Positions 35,434 to 44,045 are shown, counted from the stretch's first letter. The stretch is DNA of 52,074 nt from Desulfurococcales archaeon (GCA_015521295.1 WAOL01000079.1:1-52074), one strand, 5' to 3'. The notes: generated by a model from the sequence alone, not told the origin. Numbers and translations: made by a program.

Positions 35434-36753
35434 CCTTATGCTCTCGAGCCTAGCCACCACTATGTCCGTTATCTCGCTAGGTAACGCAGTAACCGTAGGT
35501 ATTCCGTGCCTCAGAAGTAGCCTGATCCCCTCCATCTTACTCTTGAGCGTGCCCAAACTCCGTAACCTATAGACGGCAGCCTCAATACCCTCCAACGTTT
35601 TGGCCTCAAAAGCCTCAACCATAGGAACAATCACCATAACGGTGTTCCCTAAAGCCTTCAGCTTAGAGGCAACCTCAACGATTTCTTTCGCCTCATCAAC
35701 GCCCCCGTAAAGAATAGTGAACATTATTATCACGTTACGCTCCCTAGGTAAGGTAGGCATTAACTTCCTCAGAACTAGGTCCCTTAACCTAATGTCCGGC
35801 GACGCAAGTATTGTGTCCCACGGAAGCCTCGACACGTCATCAATAACCCGCGACAAGGACTTACGGCCACGCACCAGCGCCGGCCTATCAACAAACCTAT
35901 GTATCACCGCTACGGAATCCCCGCGCCTTAACGCGTAAGCAGCTATTGATGCCGCGGCCTTAACGCTGTACTCCAGCGGGGTCCTACCCCACCCACCGGA
36001 TAACATGAAGAGTGAGGTCTCGAGAACCAAGAAAATGTTGAGAGAAACTTCATGCTCGAATTCCTTCACGAAGAGTCTTCTCATACCATGACGCGCGGAC
36101 GCCTTCCATTCTATACGGCGGTACTCGTCACCGGGAACATACTCCCTTATTCCGTAGAACTCAACACCATGTCCTTTCCTCCGTGTCCTAGAGAGCTCAC
36201 CTGGTCTGGACGCATAAGTAACTCCAAGCGCTTTAACCCCCTCCAAGGCAGGCAATACGCGAACTACTTTCTTACCCGTCACGTTAGCCTCAAACTTAAA
36301 CAGCCCTAACGCATCCCTAAGCACTAACTTAACAGGCTCAAACACATGCTCCCCCACCCGCGGTATTAACTCTAGGCTAATCTCCACAGAGGACTTCGGA
36401 GGGACCGTAATTAAAGTCGTTGAACTACCTTTAACCCTCCTGAACACCCTAGGGTACGGAATAAACACCTCAACAAGTTCTAAGGGGATTAATGAATTAT
36501 TCCTTAACACCACCTCAACAGTGGCTGGTTTACCGCCGATTAACGGCTTACTAATAATTCGCTCAACCCTAAGGGATCCGATAACGCCCACTTGCGTGTT
36601 TAACGAGGCTCTCGAAACAACAATGAGTAAAACTAGGAAAACGGCGGTTGCTGCCGGAATGGGGGCCGCACCAGCCGGGGTTATGAATGCGGCCGCAACT
36701 AGGGTTGCGGCGACGACAAGCATCGCTCTGGTTCTGTTGGTTGCTCTAATCAC
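35419..36753 (-). CDS. DUF58 protein, MoxR-associated, membrane-anchored
   Basis: The 444-residue protein has two N-terminal hydrophobic helices (residues about 10-45), a beta-rich CARDB-like region (VEVVLRNNSLIPLELVEVFI), then the DUF58 block GHGVEFYGIREYVPGDEYRRIEWKASA (about residues 195-221) and a von Willebrand A-like tail (VFLVLETS-type strand, NVIIMFTILYGGVDEAKEI). DUF58 proteins work with MoxR ATPases in envelope biogenesis or protein-complex assembly. It follows moxR by 31 bases on the same strand. Confidence 0.9.
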   Translation of the reverse strand: MIRATNRTRAMLVVAATLVAAAFITPAGAAPIPAATAVFLVLLIVVSRASLNTQVGVIGSLRVERIISKPLIGGKPATVEVVLRNNSLIPLELVEVFIPYPRVFRRVKGSSTTLITVPPKSSVEISLELIPRVGEHVFEPVKLVLRDALGLFKFEANVTGKKVVRVLPALEGVKALGVTYASRPGELSRTRRKGHGVEFYGIREYVPGDEYRRIEWKASARHGMRRLFVKEFEHEVSLNIFLVLETSLFMLSGGWGRTPLEYSVKAAASIAAYALRRGDSVAVIHRFVDRPALVRGRKSLSRVIDDVSRLPWDTILASPDIRLRDLVLRKLMPTLPRERNVIIMFTILYGGVDEAKEIVEVASKLKALGNTVMVIVPMVEAFEAKTLEGIEAAVYRLRSLGTLKSKMEGIRLLLRHGIPTVTALPSEITDIVVARLESIRSSMA

Positions 36754-36784
36754 GTATCACACCTTGATGGCGGTCTAAGTGATT

Positions 36785-37705
36785 TTATGGGCGCGGGACC
36801 TCGACTGACTTAAGCACCTCATCAACAACTTTTGAGGCTGTCATGCCCTCGAACTCGTACTCAGGTTTGAGTATTATCCTATGTATGAGGGAGGGCTTAG
36901 CCACGGCCTTAACGTCGTCGGGCACGACGTAATTCCGACCCTCCATAACTGCCCAAGCTTTAGCGAGCTTCAGCATCGCTATCCCGCCCCTAGGTGAGGC
37001 ACCTAAACGTACTGCCGGGTGTTCGTGAGTTGCTCGCACTATAGCGACAATGTAGTCGTATATAGCGTCATCAACCCTAACAGCCTTCACCTCCTCCCTA
37101 GCTATGAATATGTCCCGCGCTGAGGCTACTGGGCGCAACTCCTTAAGCGCGGCTTCAATTCTATCTATCTTTTTCAGTATCTCACGCAACCCCGCATCAC
37201 TGGGGTAATCAACCTCTAACTTAACGAGGAACCTGTCTAACTGTGCTTCAGGCAGGGGAAACACGCCCTCCATCTCTATGGGGTTCTGAGTCGCGATAAC
37301 TATGAATGGATCTGGCAGTGGTTTTGTCTCCCCCTCTATGGTTACTTGTTTTTCCTGCATTGCTTCCAGTAGTGCTGACTGTGTTCTTGGTGACGCGCGA
37401 TTTATTTCATCGGCTAGGATAATGTTGGCGAATATGGGTCCCTCGCGAACAACGAAGACGCCGCGAGACGGATCAAAAACACGCGTACCAACAATATCAG
37501 CAGGCAACAAATCAGGAGTAAACTGAATACGCCTAAAAGAAAGCTTAAACAAGCGCGCCACGACCCTAGCGGTTAAGGTCTTAGCTATCCCGGGAACCCC
37601 CTCGAGGAGGATGTGCCCCCCAACGATCATTGAGGCCACGATGAAGCGGATCTCGTTCTCCCTCTCAATAAGTATGTCTGCCGTGCTCGCAAGCACGTTA
37701 CTCAT
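36785..37705 (-). CDS. MoxR-family AAA+ ATPase
   Basis: The 306-residue ATPase has Walker A HILLEGVPGIAKTLTA, FTPDLLPADIVG, Walker B NIILADEINRASPRTQSALLEAMQE, sensor ATQNPIEMEGVFPLPEAQLDRF and the C-terminal lid RLGASPRGGIAMLKLAKAWA. It is a chaperone-like ATPase acting with DUF58/VWA partners. ATG 37705 gives the family length; longer in-frame extension to 37948 runs antisense into the divergent gene and is rejected. Confidence 0.94.
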   Translation of the reverse strand: MSNVLASTADILIERENEIRFIVASMIVGGHILLEGVPGIAKTLTARVVARLFKLSFRRIQFTPDLLPADIVGTRVFDPSRGVFVVREGPIFANIILADEINRASPRTQSALLEAMQEKQVTIEGETKPLPDPFIVIATQNPIEMEGVFPLPEAQLDRFLVKLEVDYPSDAGLREILKKIDRIEAALKELRPVASARDIFIAREEVKAVRVDDAIYDYIVAIVRATHEHPAVRLGASPRGGIAMLKLAKAWAVMEGRNYVVPDDVKAVAKPSLIHRIILKPEYEFEGMTASKVVDEVLKSVEVPRP

Positions 37706-37763
37706 CACTGCTGAAAACCTCGTTACCGTATAAATCACCGAAACGCTATTGAATGTAAGGTAT
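37706..37763. promoter_or_regulatory. divergent promoter between moxR and the DUF4129-type gene
   Basis: The 58-base gap contains a single obvious TATA element, GTATAAATC (37728-37736), whose reverse reading GATTTATAC is also TATA-like. It lies about 25-30 bases from both start codons, as expected for leaderless transcripts in both directions. This would tie expression of the two halves of the cluster together. Confidence 0.5.
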
Positions 37764-39170
37764 ATGAGTTTTAACAACGATGAGTCAACGGAAGCGATGT
37801 TAATGAAGGTGAATGCTGGCGTGACCGTGTTTAAGGGTGTGGCGGCACTGCTGACAGTGTTCATGCTATTCATGATTATACATAACATCGTTACCGTGAA
37901 TGCGCAGGAAGAATCTACTAGCGGAATAATAAGGCATTCGCCCGACATAATAACTAAGATCCTGACATCTAACTTAAGCCTTCAGCAAATAAGCGAATTA
38001 CTCAATTCAACGAATATCGACGCCCTTCTAGGCGATGAGGGATTAAGGAATGGCGTGCTAAACGTAACTAACGTAGTGAATTCTCTCGCGAATAATCCTA
38101 AGGCGGCAGCCCAGCTAACAAGCGATGACGTGGCGAAACTATCGGCCCTAACAACGCAGGGTAACGGGCAGATGCCCTCAGACCTAAGGATAGACCTAAG
38201 CCTGCTCGCAAGCCTCGCGAAGGATCCCGCGTTACGAGAGGTTCTGAAGGAATGGGCACTAACGGGTAACGTAGACCTACAGGAACTTAGGAATAAGGTA
38301 GACATAAGCTCACTCAGCCCGGAGGATCTAGCAATACTTAAGTCAGCACTAGGCTTAGCAGCCAAGTACGGCTTAGTCAACCCAACCGACGTTAAGGAAC
38401 TGGGGTTAAGCAACCTCACCCCAGAGGACTTAAGAGCGATTGCCGACATAGCCCAGAGACTAGCGAACCTAAGCAAAGATCCCCGAACAACGGAGTTGCT
38501 CAAGGAGTTAGCGAAGAGGAGTTCAGAGTTGTCGCTCTCAGGTAACTTAACGCCCAAGTTACTATCGGAGCTAATGTCTGGTTTAGGGAACAACGCGTCC
38601 TTACCATACGTAATTAAATCAATAACTGACGGGCTAAAGGAACTCACCCAAATACCAAAGGCCGGGGCTACCCCCACAATCCCTGAAATACCTAAGCTTA
38701 ACTTACCTAATATACAGCCGCAGGTGCCTAGCCCTCAAGTGAGCATAGCTAACGCATTCTCCTTCTTGAGGATAGTCCTAGCAAGCATTATAGGCATGTT
38801 ACTTCTGTACCTGGCGTCCAAGTTACTTAGAGAGAGGGCACGGTACGTAGTACTTAGCATGCGTAAGGGTAAAGCAATACCCCAAATTAAGGGTGTGGGC
38901 GGGGTTAACGCGTCAGTAATTCGGGCATACTGGGATGCTGTTGCGTTTCTATCCACCTTAGTGCCGCTGAGTCCGTCGGAAACCCATAGGGAGTATCTGC
39001 GTAAGGCAAGAAGCGTGGCCGGCACGGCTTTCGAGCAACTCACTAAAATATATGAGCTCGCCCGATGGTCCGGTCAAAAACTGGATAAGAGGTACGCAGT
39101 TACAGCTTCGAGGCTTGTGGAAGCGGTGAGGTACGCGATTCGCAGAGGTGTAGGAGGGGGTGGTTGTTGA
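37764..39170 (+). CDS. membrane protein with large helical ectodomain and C-terminal DUF4129
   Basis: The roughly 468-residue protein has an N-terminal signal anchor (residues about 20-45, ending VNAQEES), about 290 residues of predicted extracellular helical repeats (LTPEDLRAIADIAQRLANLS, ISSLSPEDLAILKSALGLAA) with many NxS/T sequons, a Pro-rich stretch, a second membrane helix (FSFLRIVLASIIGMLLLYLA) and a cytoplasmic DUF4129-like tail (SETHREYLRKARS, LTKIYELARWSGQ). DUF4129 is typical of MoxR/DUF58 clusters. ATG 37764 is preferred over TTG 37749. The ectodomain has no recognisable homologue in my reading. Confidence 0.78.
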   Translation: MSFNNDESTEAMLMKVNAGVTVFKGVAALLTVFMLFMIIHNIVTVNAQEESTSGIIRHSPDIITKILTSNLSLQQISELLNSTNIDALLGDEGLRNGVLNVTNVVNSLANNPKAAAQLTSDDVAKLSALTTQGNGQMPSDLRIDLSLLASLAKDPALREVLKEWALTGNVDLQELRNKVDISSLSPEDLAILKSALGLAAKYGLVNPTDVKELGLSNLTPEDLRAIADIAQRLANLSKDPRTTELLKELAKRSSELSLSGNLTPKLLSELMSGLGNNASLPYVIKSITDGLKELTQIPKAGATPTIPEIPKLNLPNIQPQVPSPQVSIANAFSFLRIVLASIIGMLLLYLASKLLRERARYVVLSMRKGKAIPQIKGVGGVNASVIRAYWDAVAFLSTLVPLSPSETHREYLRKARSVAGTAFEQLTKIYELARWSGQKLDKRYAVTASRLVEAVRYAIRRGVGGGGC

Positions 39171-40333
39171 GGTTACGTGGCCCCGAATCAAGACTGGTTA
39201 CGTACTTATCTAGGGCAGGAAGAGTCATAGCTGTAATTCCGGTGACGTGGTTCCTGGTGCAGACGACAACGTCGTCGATTAGGGAGTTGATGGGCTTAGT
39301 GAACGTGGTTGTCGGTTTCCTGCAGATCGTTCAGGCCCTCGTTACGGCGATAATTAGCGTCGTGGGGGTGGTGGGTGCTTTATTCGCCATGATGGGTAAC
39401 CCTGTCGGGTTAGCCATAGCGTACGTCGCGTACGTGATAATGGTCTGTAGTGGCGCGCCTCCATCACTAACGTTAACAGTGTTTGTCGTGTTGGGCTTCA
39501 TAACGTACTTACCGCTTGACGTGATATCTGGGGTGTGGCGCCCAAGTAGAGTGAGGACTGAGGTAAGCGCCCGGGGCGCTCTTTCCTTCCTGGTTTTCGA
39601 GACCGTAAAGGTCGGCTTGCCCGTGATCCTGGCGTGGTTCATCTACGGGTTTTACGTGTCGCTACTTAGGGTAGGTTCCACGCCCTCACCCGGGCTGTCA
39701 ATGCTATGGGATATATTTGCCCACACGTTAGTGGGTAGGCTCTTCGTATTCATCTTCGTAATAGGGCTCGGGACGTACCTTTCGAGTGCAGTGATGGATA
39801 TACTCACAAGCTACGCTGTCCCCAACCCTATCCGGGTAAGGAGTTACGCTGAGGAATGGCTAAGGAGCTTGAAGTCATTTTTAACTGCTGGGGGTTTCCC
39901 ATCAAGGTTCGTCGTTGGTTGGATGGCTTTCATGGGTTCCATACTGTTCTACCCGTTCATCATGATACCTATACGGGAGGCGATAAGCCGGTACTTGGGT
40001 GGCGTGACCACCTCATTGAATGTCCCTGTAGCAATCATTAACGTGGGTGTAGGCATCGCAGTGCTGGTGGTGTCGTATATAGTGATACGTCTCCTGCTAA
40101 CACATATTCTAACCGGGGGTAGGGGATGGGTGTCCTTAGCTGTGATAGCCGCAATAACGCTTGCAATATCGGCGTACTTAGTTGCCTTCAAAGGGGTCTC
40201 TCCACCTTGGGCAGCAGGGACCGCCTCACCGACGAGTATTGATGAGACCGTAATGCAGAGTTATTACTCTTTTTACTCCTCCTTACTAACAGTCTTGAGG
40301 TACGTGCTTTACTTGCTGGGGGTAACACCATGA
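39164..40333 (+). CDS. polytopic membrane protein of the MoxR cluster
   Basis: The 389-residue protein has about 8-9 membrane helices (for example VVVGFLQIVQALVTAIISVV, LFVFIFVIGLGTYLSSAVM, VPVAIINVGVGIAVLVVSYI). No catalytic motif is visible. GGAGGGGGTG just upstream points to TTG 39164 or 39167 as start, overlapping the previous stop. Its place between DUF4129 and DUF4350-like genes suggests it is the membrane core of the same system. The function is unknown. Confidence 0.7.
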   Translation: MLRLRGPESRLVTYLSRAGRVIAVIPVTWFLVQTTTSSIRELMGLVNVVVGFLQIVQALVTAIISVVGVVGALFAMMGNPVGLAIAYVAYVIMVCSGAPPSLTLTVFVVLGFITYLPLDVISGVWRPSRVRTEVSARGALSFLVFETVKVGLPVILAWFIYGFYVSLLRVGSTPSPGLSMLWDIFAHTLVGRLFVFIFVIGLGTYLSSAVMDILTSYAVPNPIRVRSYAEEWLRSLKSFLTAGGFPSRFVVGWMAFMGSILFYPFIMIPIREAISRYLGGVTTSLNVPVAIINVGVGIAVLVVSYIVIRLLLTHILTGGRGWVSLAVIAAITLAISAYLVAFKGVSPPWAAGTASPTSIDETVMQSYYSFYSSLLTVLRYVLYLLGVTP

Positions 40334-40578
40334 CGGTGCGCGCGCGATACGCGAGGATTAGGGAGTTCATATATCTTGGGTTAGGCATAGCGTTACTGGT
40401 CGTAGCGTACCAGTTCTTCACTATGGCGGTCGCGTACATGGGCAGGGCCTTAGTGGCTACGTCAGCTATGTCCGCGCTCATAGGATTCACATTCATTGTC
40501 GCTGCCTTGCAGCTCTTCAAGTTAAGCGCCTTGGCATGGTCGGTTGAGGAGTTAAGGAAGGAGGAGGGTAAGTCTTAA
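40330..40578 (+). CDS. small two-helix membrane protein of the MoxR cluster
   Basis: The 82-residue protein has two membrane helices (FIYLGLGIALLVVAYQFFTM and SAMSALIGFTFIVAALQLF) and a charged C-terminal tail (WSVEELRKEEGKS). It overlaps both neighbours (ATGA at 40330, TAATG at 40576-40580), so it is made in step with them. I do not recognise a family. Confidence 0.75.
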   Translation: MTVRARYARIREFIYLGLGIALLVVAYQFFTMAVAYMGRALVATSAMSALIGFTFIVAALQLFKLSALAWSVEELRKEEGKS

Positions 40579-41996
40579 TGCGTGGCAGGTACTTCCTGTA
40601 TGCCGTGATCTTCATAATATTCATAGCGCTACTTGAGTACCCACCGCGCACACCAGTCGTTACTTCCGGTGCGTCCCCAGCCAATACAGGCTGGGACGGG
40701 ACGTCTGGCTTAATGAGCATGCTTAAGTCCCGCGGGTACCGGGTTTACGCGGTAACCGACTGGTGCAGTGTTGCTGACTCGCTAAGCAGCTTAAACTCGC
40801 CTGTGATGGCGGTATTCATATCGCCGGAAGAACCCTACAGCTCAGGCGAGGTACGGTGCGTAAGTAAAGTTCTGAGCTGGTCTATGCATAGGTACGGGAA
40901 CGCGTCCCTCCTCGTTGCTGATGAAGGGCCTTACACGGATCCTATACTTAAGGCACTTAACGTGAGTGTATTCATACTTTACGGCGTGACGCTGAAGTCC
41001 GTGAAGGGAGATCCCTACCCGTTAGCGTTCCTTAAAGTCCCTGGCGGTCCTGGCGCGGGGACTTACAAGCTGTATCTTGATTACGCTGCTAGATTGAGCG
41101 TGAGTGATGGCGCGGTCGTCGCTGGTAGAACTTTAAAGGGTGACGCTGTTGCCGCGTACGTGGTTAGGGGAGGGTTTAAGGCGTATGTGATTTCCGACGG
41201 CTCCATATTCATCAATGAGGTTCTTGGGCTCAGTAGCGCGCAGTACAACTACAGTGGCTTCGCTAACGCATTATTCGCATGGTTAGGTAGCCCAGGTAAG
41301 TACGTCGTGTTGATGGAGTCCGGGAAGTACACGCCGCCAGTGAATGGGTTGCCTAACCTAATTACGCGTGCATTGGAGAGTGTCGGTGCCGGAAGCCTCT
41401 CAGCCATAGTCACCTTGTTGCACCCGATGGTGTGGTTCCCGCTGCTGCATACCCTCATACTGATGGCTGACAATGAATTACGTGCTTTGCTTGCCTTAAG
41501 CGTGTTCGCTAGGTTAGCCTCGCTAGCAATAGGTACGCTAGCAACGATCTTCTTAATGCGTATGGCCGTGTCCTTCGGTAAAGTAGAGACGGATAAGGCC
41601 CTCCCTCAAGTGTCTGAGGTGCAGGTGATGGTTGACACCCCGGTGAGGAGGGAGGTCATAGGCAAGAAGCTCAAGCTCGGTAAGGAGGACCTGGTGGCAC
41701 TCTACGAGTTAGTCGACTCAGTACTCAAGAAGACCATAGGCAAGGGACTGAGAGAGCCGGGGGTCGTACAGACACTCAGCAGCATTTCCGGGATTGACGT
41801 GCGTAGAGTGGAGAAGTACGTGCGTGACATGAACGCCCTCTACGCTAAGGCAACGCGGGGCGGTTTAAGGCCCTTAGTCCTTTCATGGAACCGCAGGGTT
41901 AGGTCACTGATAAGGGAGTCCGATGAAGTGCTGAGCAAGTTAGGTGCGGCCCTAACCAAGGGTGAGGGCGTGGAGAAGGCTTTAAGGAAAGTATAG
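40578..41996 (+). CDS. DUF4350-like membrane protein of the MoxR cluster
   Basis: The 472-residue protein has an N-terminal membrane helix (YAVIFIIFIALLEY) and an extracellular region resembling DUF4350 (NTGWDGTSGLMSMLKSRGYRVYAVTDW, then VMAVFISPEEPYSSGE, LLVADEGPYTDP). A second membrane region lies around residues 275-335 and a cytoplasmic helical tail of about 140 residues follows. DUF4350 domains are found with MoxR/DUF58 systems and resemble glutamine-amidotransferase-like folds. The active-site residues are not evident. It is the last gene of the rightward operon. Confidence 0.75.
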   Translation: MRGRYFLYAVIFIIFIALLEYPPRTPVVTSGASPANTGWDGTSGLMSMLKSRGYRVYAVTDWCSVADSLSSLNSPVMAVFISPEEPYSSGEVRCVSKVLSWSMHRYGNASLLVADEGPYTDPILKALNVSVFILYGVTLKSVKGDPYPLAFLKVPGGPGAGTYKLYLDYAARLSVSDGAVVAGRTLKGDAVAAYVVRGGFKAYVISDGSIFINEVLGLSSAQYNYSGFANALFAWLGSPGKYVVLMESGKYTPPVNGLPNLITRALESVGAGSLSAIVTLLHPMVWFPLLHTLILMADNELRALLALSVFARLASLAIGTLATIFLMRMAVSFGKVETDKALPQVSEVQVMVDTPVRREVIGKKLKLGKEDLVALYELVDSVLKKTIGKGLREPGVVQTLSSISGIDVRRVEKYVRDMNALYAKATRGGLRPLVLSWNRRVRSLIRESDEVLSKLGAALTKGEGVEKALRKV

Positions 41997-42053
41997 ACCG
42001 TAAGCAATTCCAATTAAAGGAAACCATTAAGTGTTATGAGGACGTGATCAGTC

Positions 42054-42791
42054 ATGAAGCAATTCACTGCGAGCACAGCGTGTCAAACCAATACGCGCCC
42101 AACTAACAAACTACTCGAGTCCCTGGAAGGTGTGTCCGTCGTTACAACAACGTATAATGAGGTCAACTACGTCGAGCCCTTCACCGAGCGGGTCAGGGCA
42201 GCACTAGCGGGGATCCCTCACGAGATAATCATCGTTGATGACAGCTCACCCGACGGGACCTACGACCTCGCGGTGAGGTACGCAGATAAAGCAATAAAGA
42301 AGGTGAGGGAAGGGCAGACCAAGGGCTTACTGGTAGGCATAGAGAACGCGAAGTACCCAATCGTAGTTACCCTCGACATAGACCTAGAGAATCCACCCGA
42401 AATGATCCCCACGCTAATTCAGGAGTTCCTGAGCAAGAAATGTGGCGTCCTAGTCGCGTGCCGCACGCTAATACCTAGGTTCTCCGAAAGACTAAGCTCC
42501 AAGCTAATAGGCCGCGACATAGGCGCTAGGGACGTCTACTCCAACTTCAGGGTATACTCAAAGGACTGTGTCGCCGGCGCCAAACTACGCCTAGGGGAAA
42601 CCTTCGGCGCCGAACTACTGTTAATAGCTAAGGAAAGAGGATGCAGGATCTGCGAATACATCTACGATCCACCACCCAGAAGAAAGAAACCAAGAGTGGG
42701 CGGAACCATCAAAGCCAACCTCAGAGTACTGCACGTACTAGCAAAGCTAAAAATAGCTATGATGAGAGGATACGGAACCACTAAACGCTAA
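42054..42791 (+). CDS. family 2 glycosyltransferase (polyprenyl-phosphate mannosyltransferase-like)
   Basis: The 245-residue GT-A enzyme has SVVTTTYNEVNYVEPF, EIIIVDDSSPDGTYDLAVRY, and the metal-binding VTLDIDLENPPEMIP. GRDIGARDVYSNFRVYSKDC is an acceptor-side motif seen in dolichol-phosphate mannose synthases. No C-terminal membrane domain is present. It probably loads a sugar onto a lipid phosphate for surface glycosylation. An N-terminal extension of about 25 residues precedes the domain. Confidence 0.88.
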   Translation: MKQFTASTACQTNTRPTNKLLESLEGVSVVTTTYNEVNYVEPFTERVRAALAGIPHEIIIVDDSSPDGTYDLAVRYADKAIKKVREGQTKGLLVGIENAKYPIVVTLDIDLENPPEMIPTLIQEFLSKKCGVLVACRTLIPRFSERLSSKLIGRDIGARDVYSNFRVYSKDCVAGAKLRLGETFGAELLLIAKERGCRICEYIYDPPPRRKKPRVGGTIKANLRVLHVLAKLKIAMMRGYGTTKR

Positions 42792-42828
42792 AAGCATTAA
42801 AACCCGTTATCACTAACATAGGTCTTGG

Positions 42829-42916
42829 GCGGGGGTGCCCGAGCCAGGTCAAAGGGGTCGGGCTGAGGCCCCGATGGCGGAGGCCTGCGTGGGTTCGAAT
42901 CCCACCCCCCGCACCA
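42829..42916 (+). tRNA. tRNA-Leu (anticodon GAG)
   Basis: The 85-nt body has acceptor GCGGGGG/CCCCCGC and an anticodon arm TCGGG-CTGAGGC-CCCGA with GAG at 42865-42867. A long variable arm (TGGCGGAGGCCTGC region) is typical of class II tRNAs, and the T arm is GTGGG-TTCGAAT-CCCAC. Discriminator A is followed by an encoded CCA (42914-42916). A TATA-like GCATTAAAACC at 42794-42804 is correctly placed. tRNA-Leu genes are frequent integration sites in archaea. Confidence 0.97.
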
Positions 42917-42939
42917 ATCCGTGTTCTCACCCACATCAT

Positions 42940-42980
42940 CAGGTAGCGTTAATGGAGATTAGCATTAAAATGGCTACCTG
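42940..42980. repeat. inverted repeat CAGGTAGC / GCTACCTG with inner arms
   Basis: Perfect 8-base arms lie at 42940-42947 and 42973-42980. Within the 25-base spacer a second pair TTAAT/ATTAA continues the hairpin. It lies 24 bases downstream of the tRNA-Leu CCA end. It may act as a terminator or processing hairpin, or may be part of an integration scar. Confidence 0.6.
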
Positions 42981-43000
42981 TAATTCTTCAGAGTACTCAA

Positions 43001-43030
43001 TCATTATGATAATGAGGTAGGAGATCCTAC
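43001..43030. repeat. two adjacent perfect palindromes
   Basis: TCATTAT-G-ATAATGA spans 43001-43015, and GTAGGA-GA-TCCTAC spans 43017-43030, one base apart. Both have no mismatch. They sit 75-105 bases upstream of the surface-protein gene, and operator function is a reasonable guess. Confidence 0.6.
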
Positions 43031-43061
43031 TGCAGGTTAACGACGCTGTAATATTTTTTGA

Positions 43062-43088
43062 ACATGTTTAAATAGTGAATAAACATGT
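43062..43088. promoter_or_regulatory. operator-like inverted repeat overlapping a TATA box
   Basis: ACATGTTTA (43062-43070) and TAAACATGT (43080-43088) form perfect 9-base arms around a 9-base spacer. The left arm runs into GTTTAAATAG, a TATA-like element placed about 40 bases before the ATG at 43107. A dimeric repressor binding here would block TBP/TFB access. Confidence 0.6.
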
Positions 43089-43106
43089 GGCTAGGGTAAA
43101 ATAATA

Positions 43107-44045
43107 ATGAGGAAGGCGTTTTTCTTAGTTCTAATTGTGGTGCCTGCATGTACGCCCCTAGTTTGCTTTGCGTATAGTGAGTACGACGTGATTAGTCTTA
43201 ATAAGGCATGCATGTTTCTCAGAAATCAGTACATTCCAGAAGCTGGTCTGCTCAGGGCAGCCTACAGTCATTGGGTCACGGATTATAACAGAAGTTATGT
43301 GAACGACAATGTACTAGCAGCTAGAGCTTTAGCCGTCTGCGGGGAAAACAAGCTAGCTAATGCGATACTGGCAACTTTAATGAACAAGTATAGTAATTAC
43401 CTGAGAACAGGAAGGTATGAGGTGCTAACAGGGACAGCGATTCCCGACGTACCTTCAGCTAGGGTGAACATAATCATAGGACGTGTTGGGAACGTGACGA
43501 TCATAGCTGAGGTTGCAGATAATCAGACACTAAGTGACTGGAAAGAGTATGCTGATTGGTTACTTCTGGAGTCAATCAATAGCTTGATAAAAGGAGATAA
43601 AGCTAGGGCGGAGGACCTATTCAAGCAAGCCATGAAAATGTGGGACGGCAACGGCATAAACGATAAAGCAACAAAGGAGTCAGGACAATACAGCGTATAT
43701 AAGCTAGCCTTAGCCGTATATGCGTTTAAAGCCCTCGGCAAACCCGCGAAGTACTGGCCAATAATAAAAGAGATGCTATCCGTAATAGCAAAGGCTCAAG
43801 ACCTCGCCAGCGGAGGAATACACACAAACTACGTCGTGCGAAACGGCACACTAGACTTTAGCATAAGTGACAGAAACGTTGAAACAACGTCAATAGTGAT
43901 CCTAGCGCTATACAGCAACTACCCACACCTAATTAACGCTAACAGTACTGCAAATAATCAAGTGCCTTTATACACCTACGTAGTGTTTTTTGCAGTGATA
44001 GCAGGGGCGATTCTAGTGGTTAAGAAAGCAAAGAGAATAAGGTAA
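43107..44045 (+). CDS. secreted, membrane-anchored alpha-helical protein of unknown function
   Basis: The 312-residue protein has an N-terminal signal sequence (KAFFLVLIVVPACTPLVCFA), a helical body with regular helix pairs (VNDNVLAARALAVCGENKLANAIL, YSVYKLALAVYAFKALGK, NVETTSIVILALYSNYP) and several NxS/T sequons, then a C-terminal membrane anchor (YVVFFAVIAGAILVV) with a basic tail. The pattern recalls alpha/alpha-toroid proteins such as glycoside-processing or prenyltransferase-like barrels, but no catalytic residues are recognised. The gene is visibly more A/T-rich than its neighbours and follows a cluster of palindromes. Confidence 0.75.
   Translation: MRKAFFLVLIVVPACTPLVCFAYSEYDVISLNKACMFLRNQYIPEAGLLRAAYSHWVTDYNRSYVNDNVLAARALAVCGENKLANAILATLMNKYSNYLRTGRYEVLTGTAIPDVPSARVNIIIGRVGNVTIIAEVADNQTLSDWKEYADWLLLESINSLIKGDKARAEDLFKQAMKMWDGNGINDKATKESGQYSVYKLALAVYAFKALGKPAKYWPIIKEMLSVIAKAQDLASGGIHTNYVVRNGTLDFSISDRNVETTSIVILALYSNYPHLINANSTANNQVPLYTYVVFFAVIAGAILVVKKAKRIR

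Noticed and set aside
37706-37948. 81-residue N-terminal extension of MoxR
   Set aside because: It runs antisense to the divergent membrane-protein gene, is not MoxR-like, and ATG 37705 gives the standard length.
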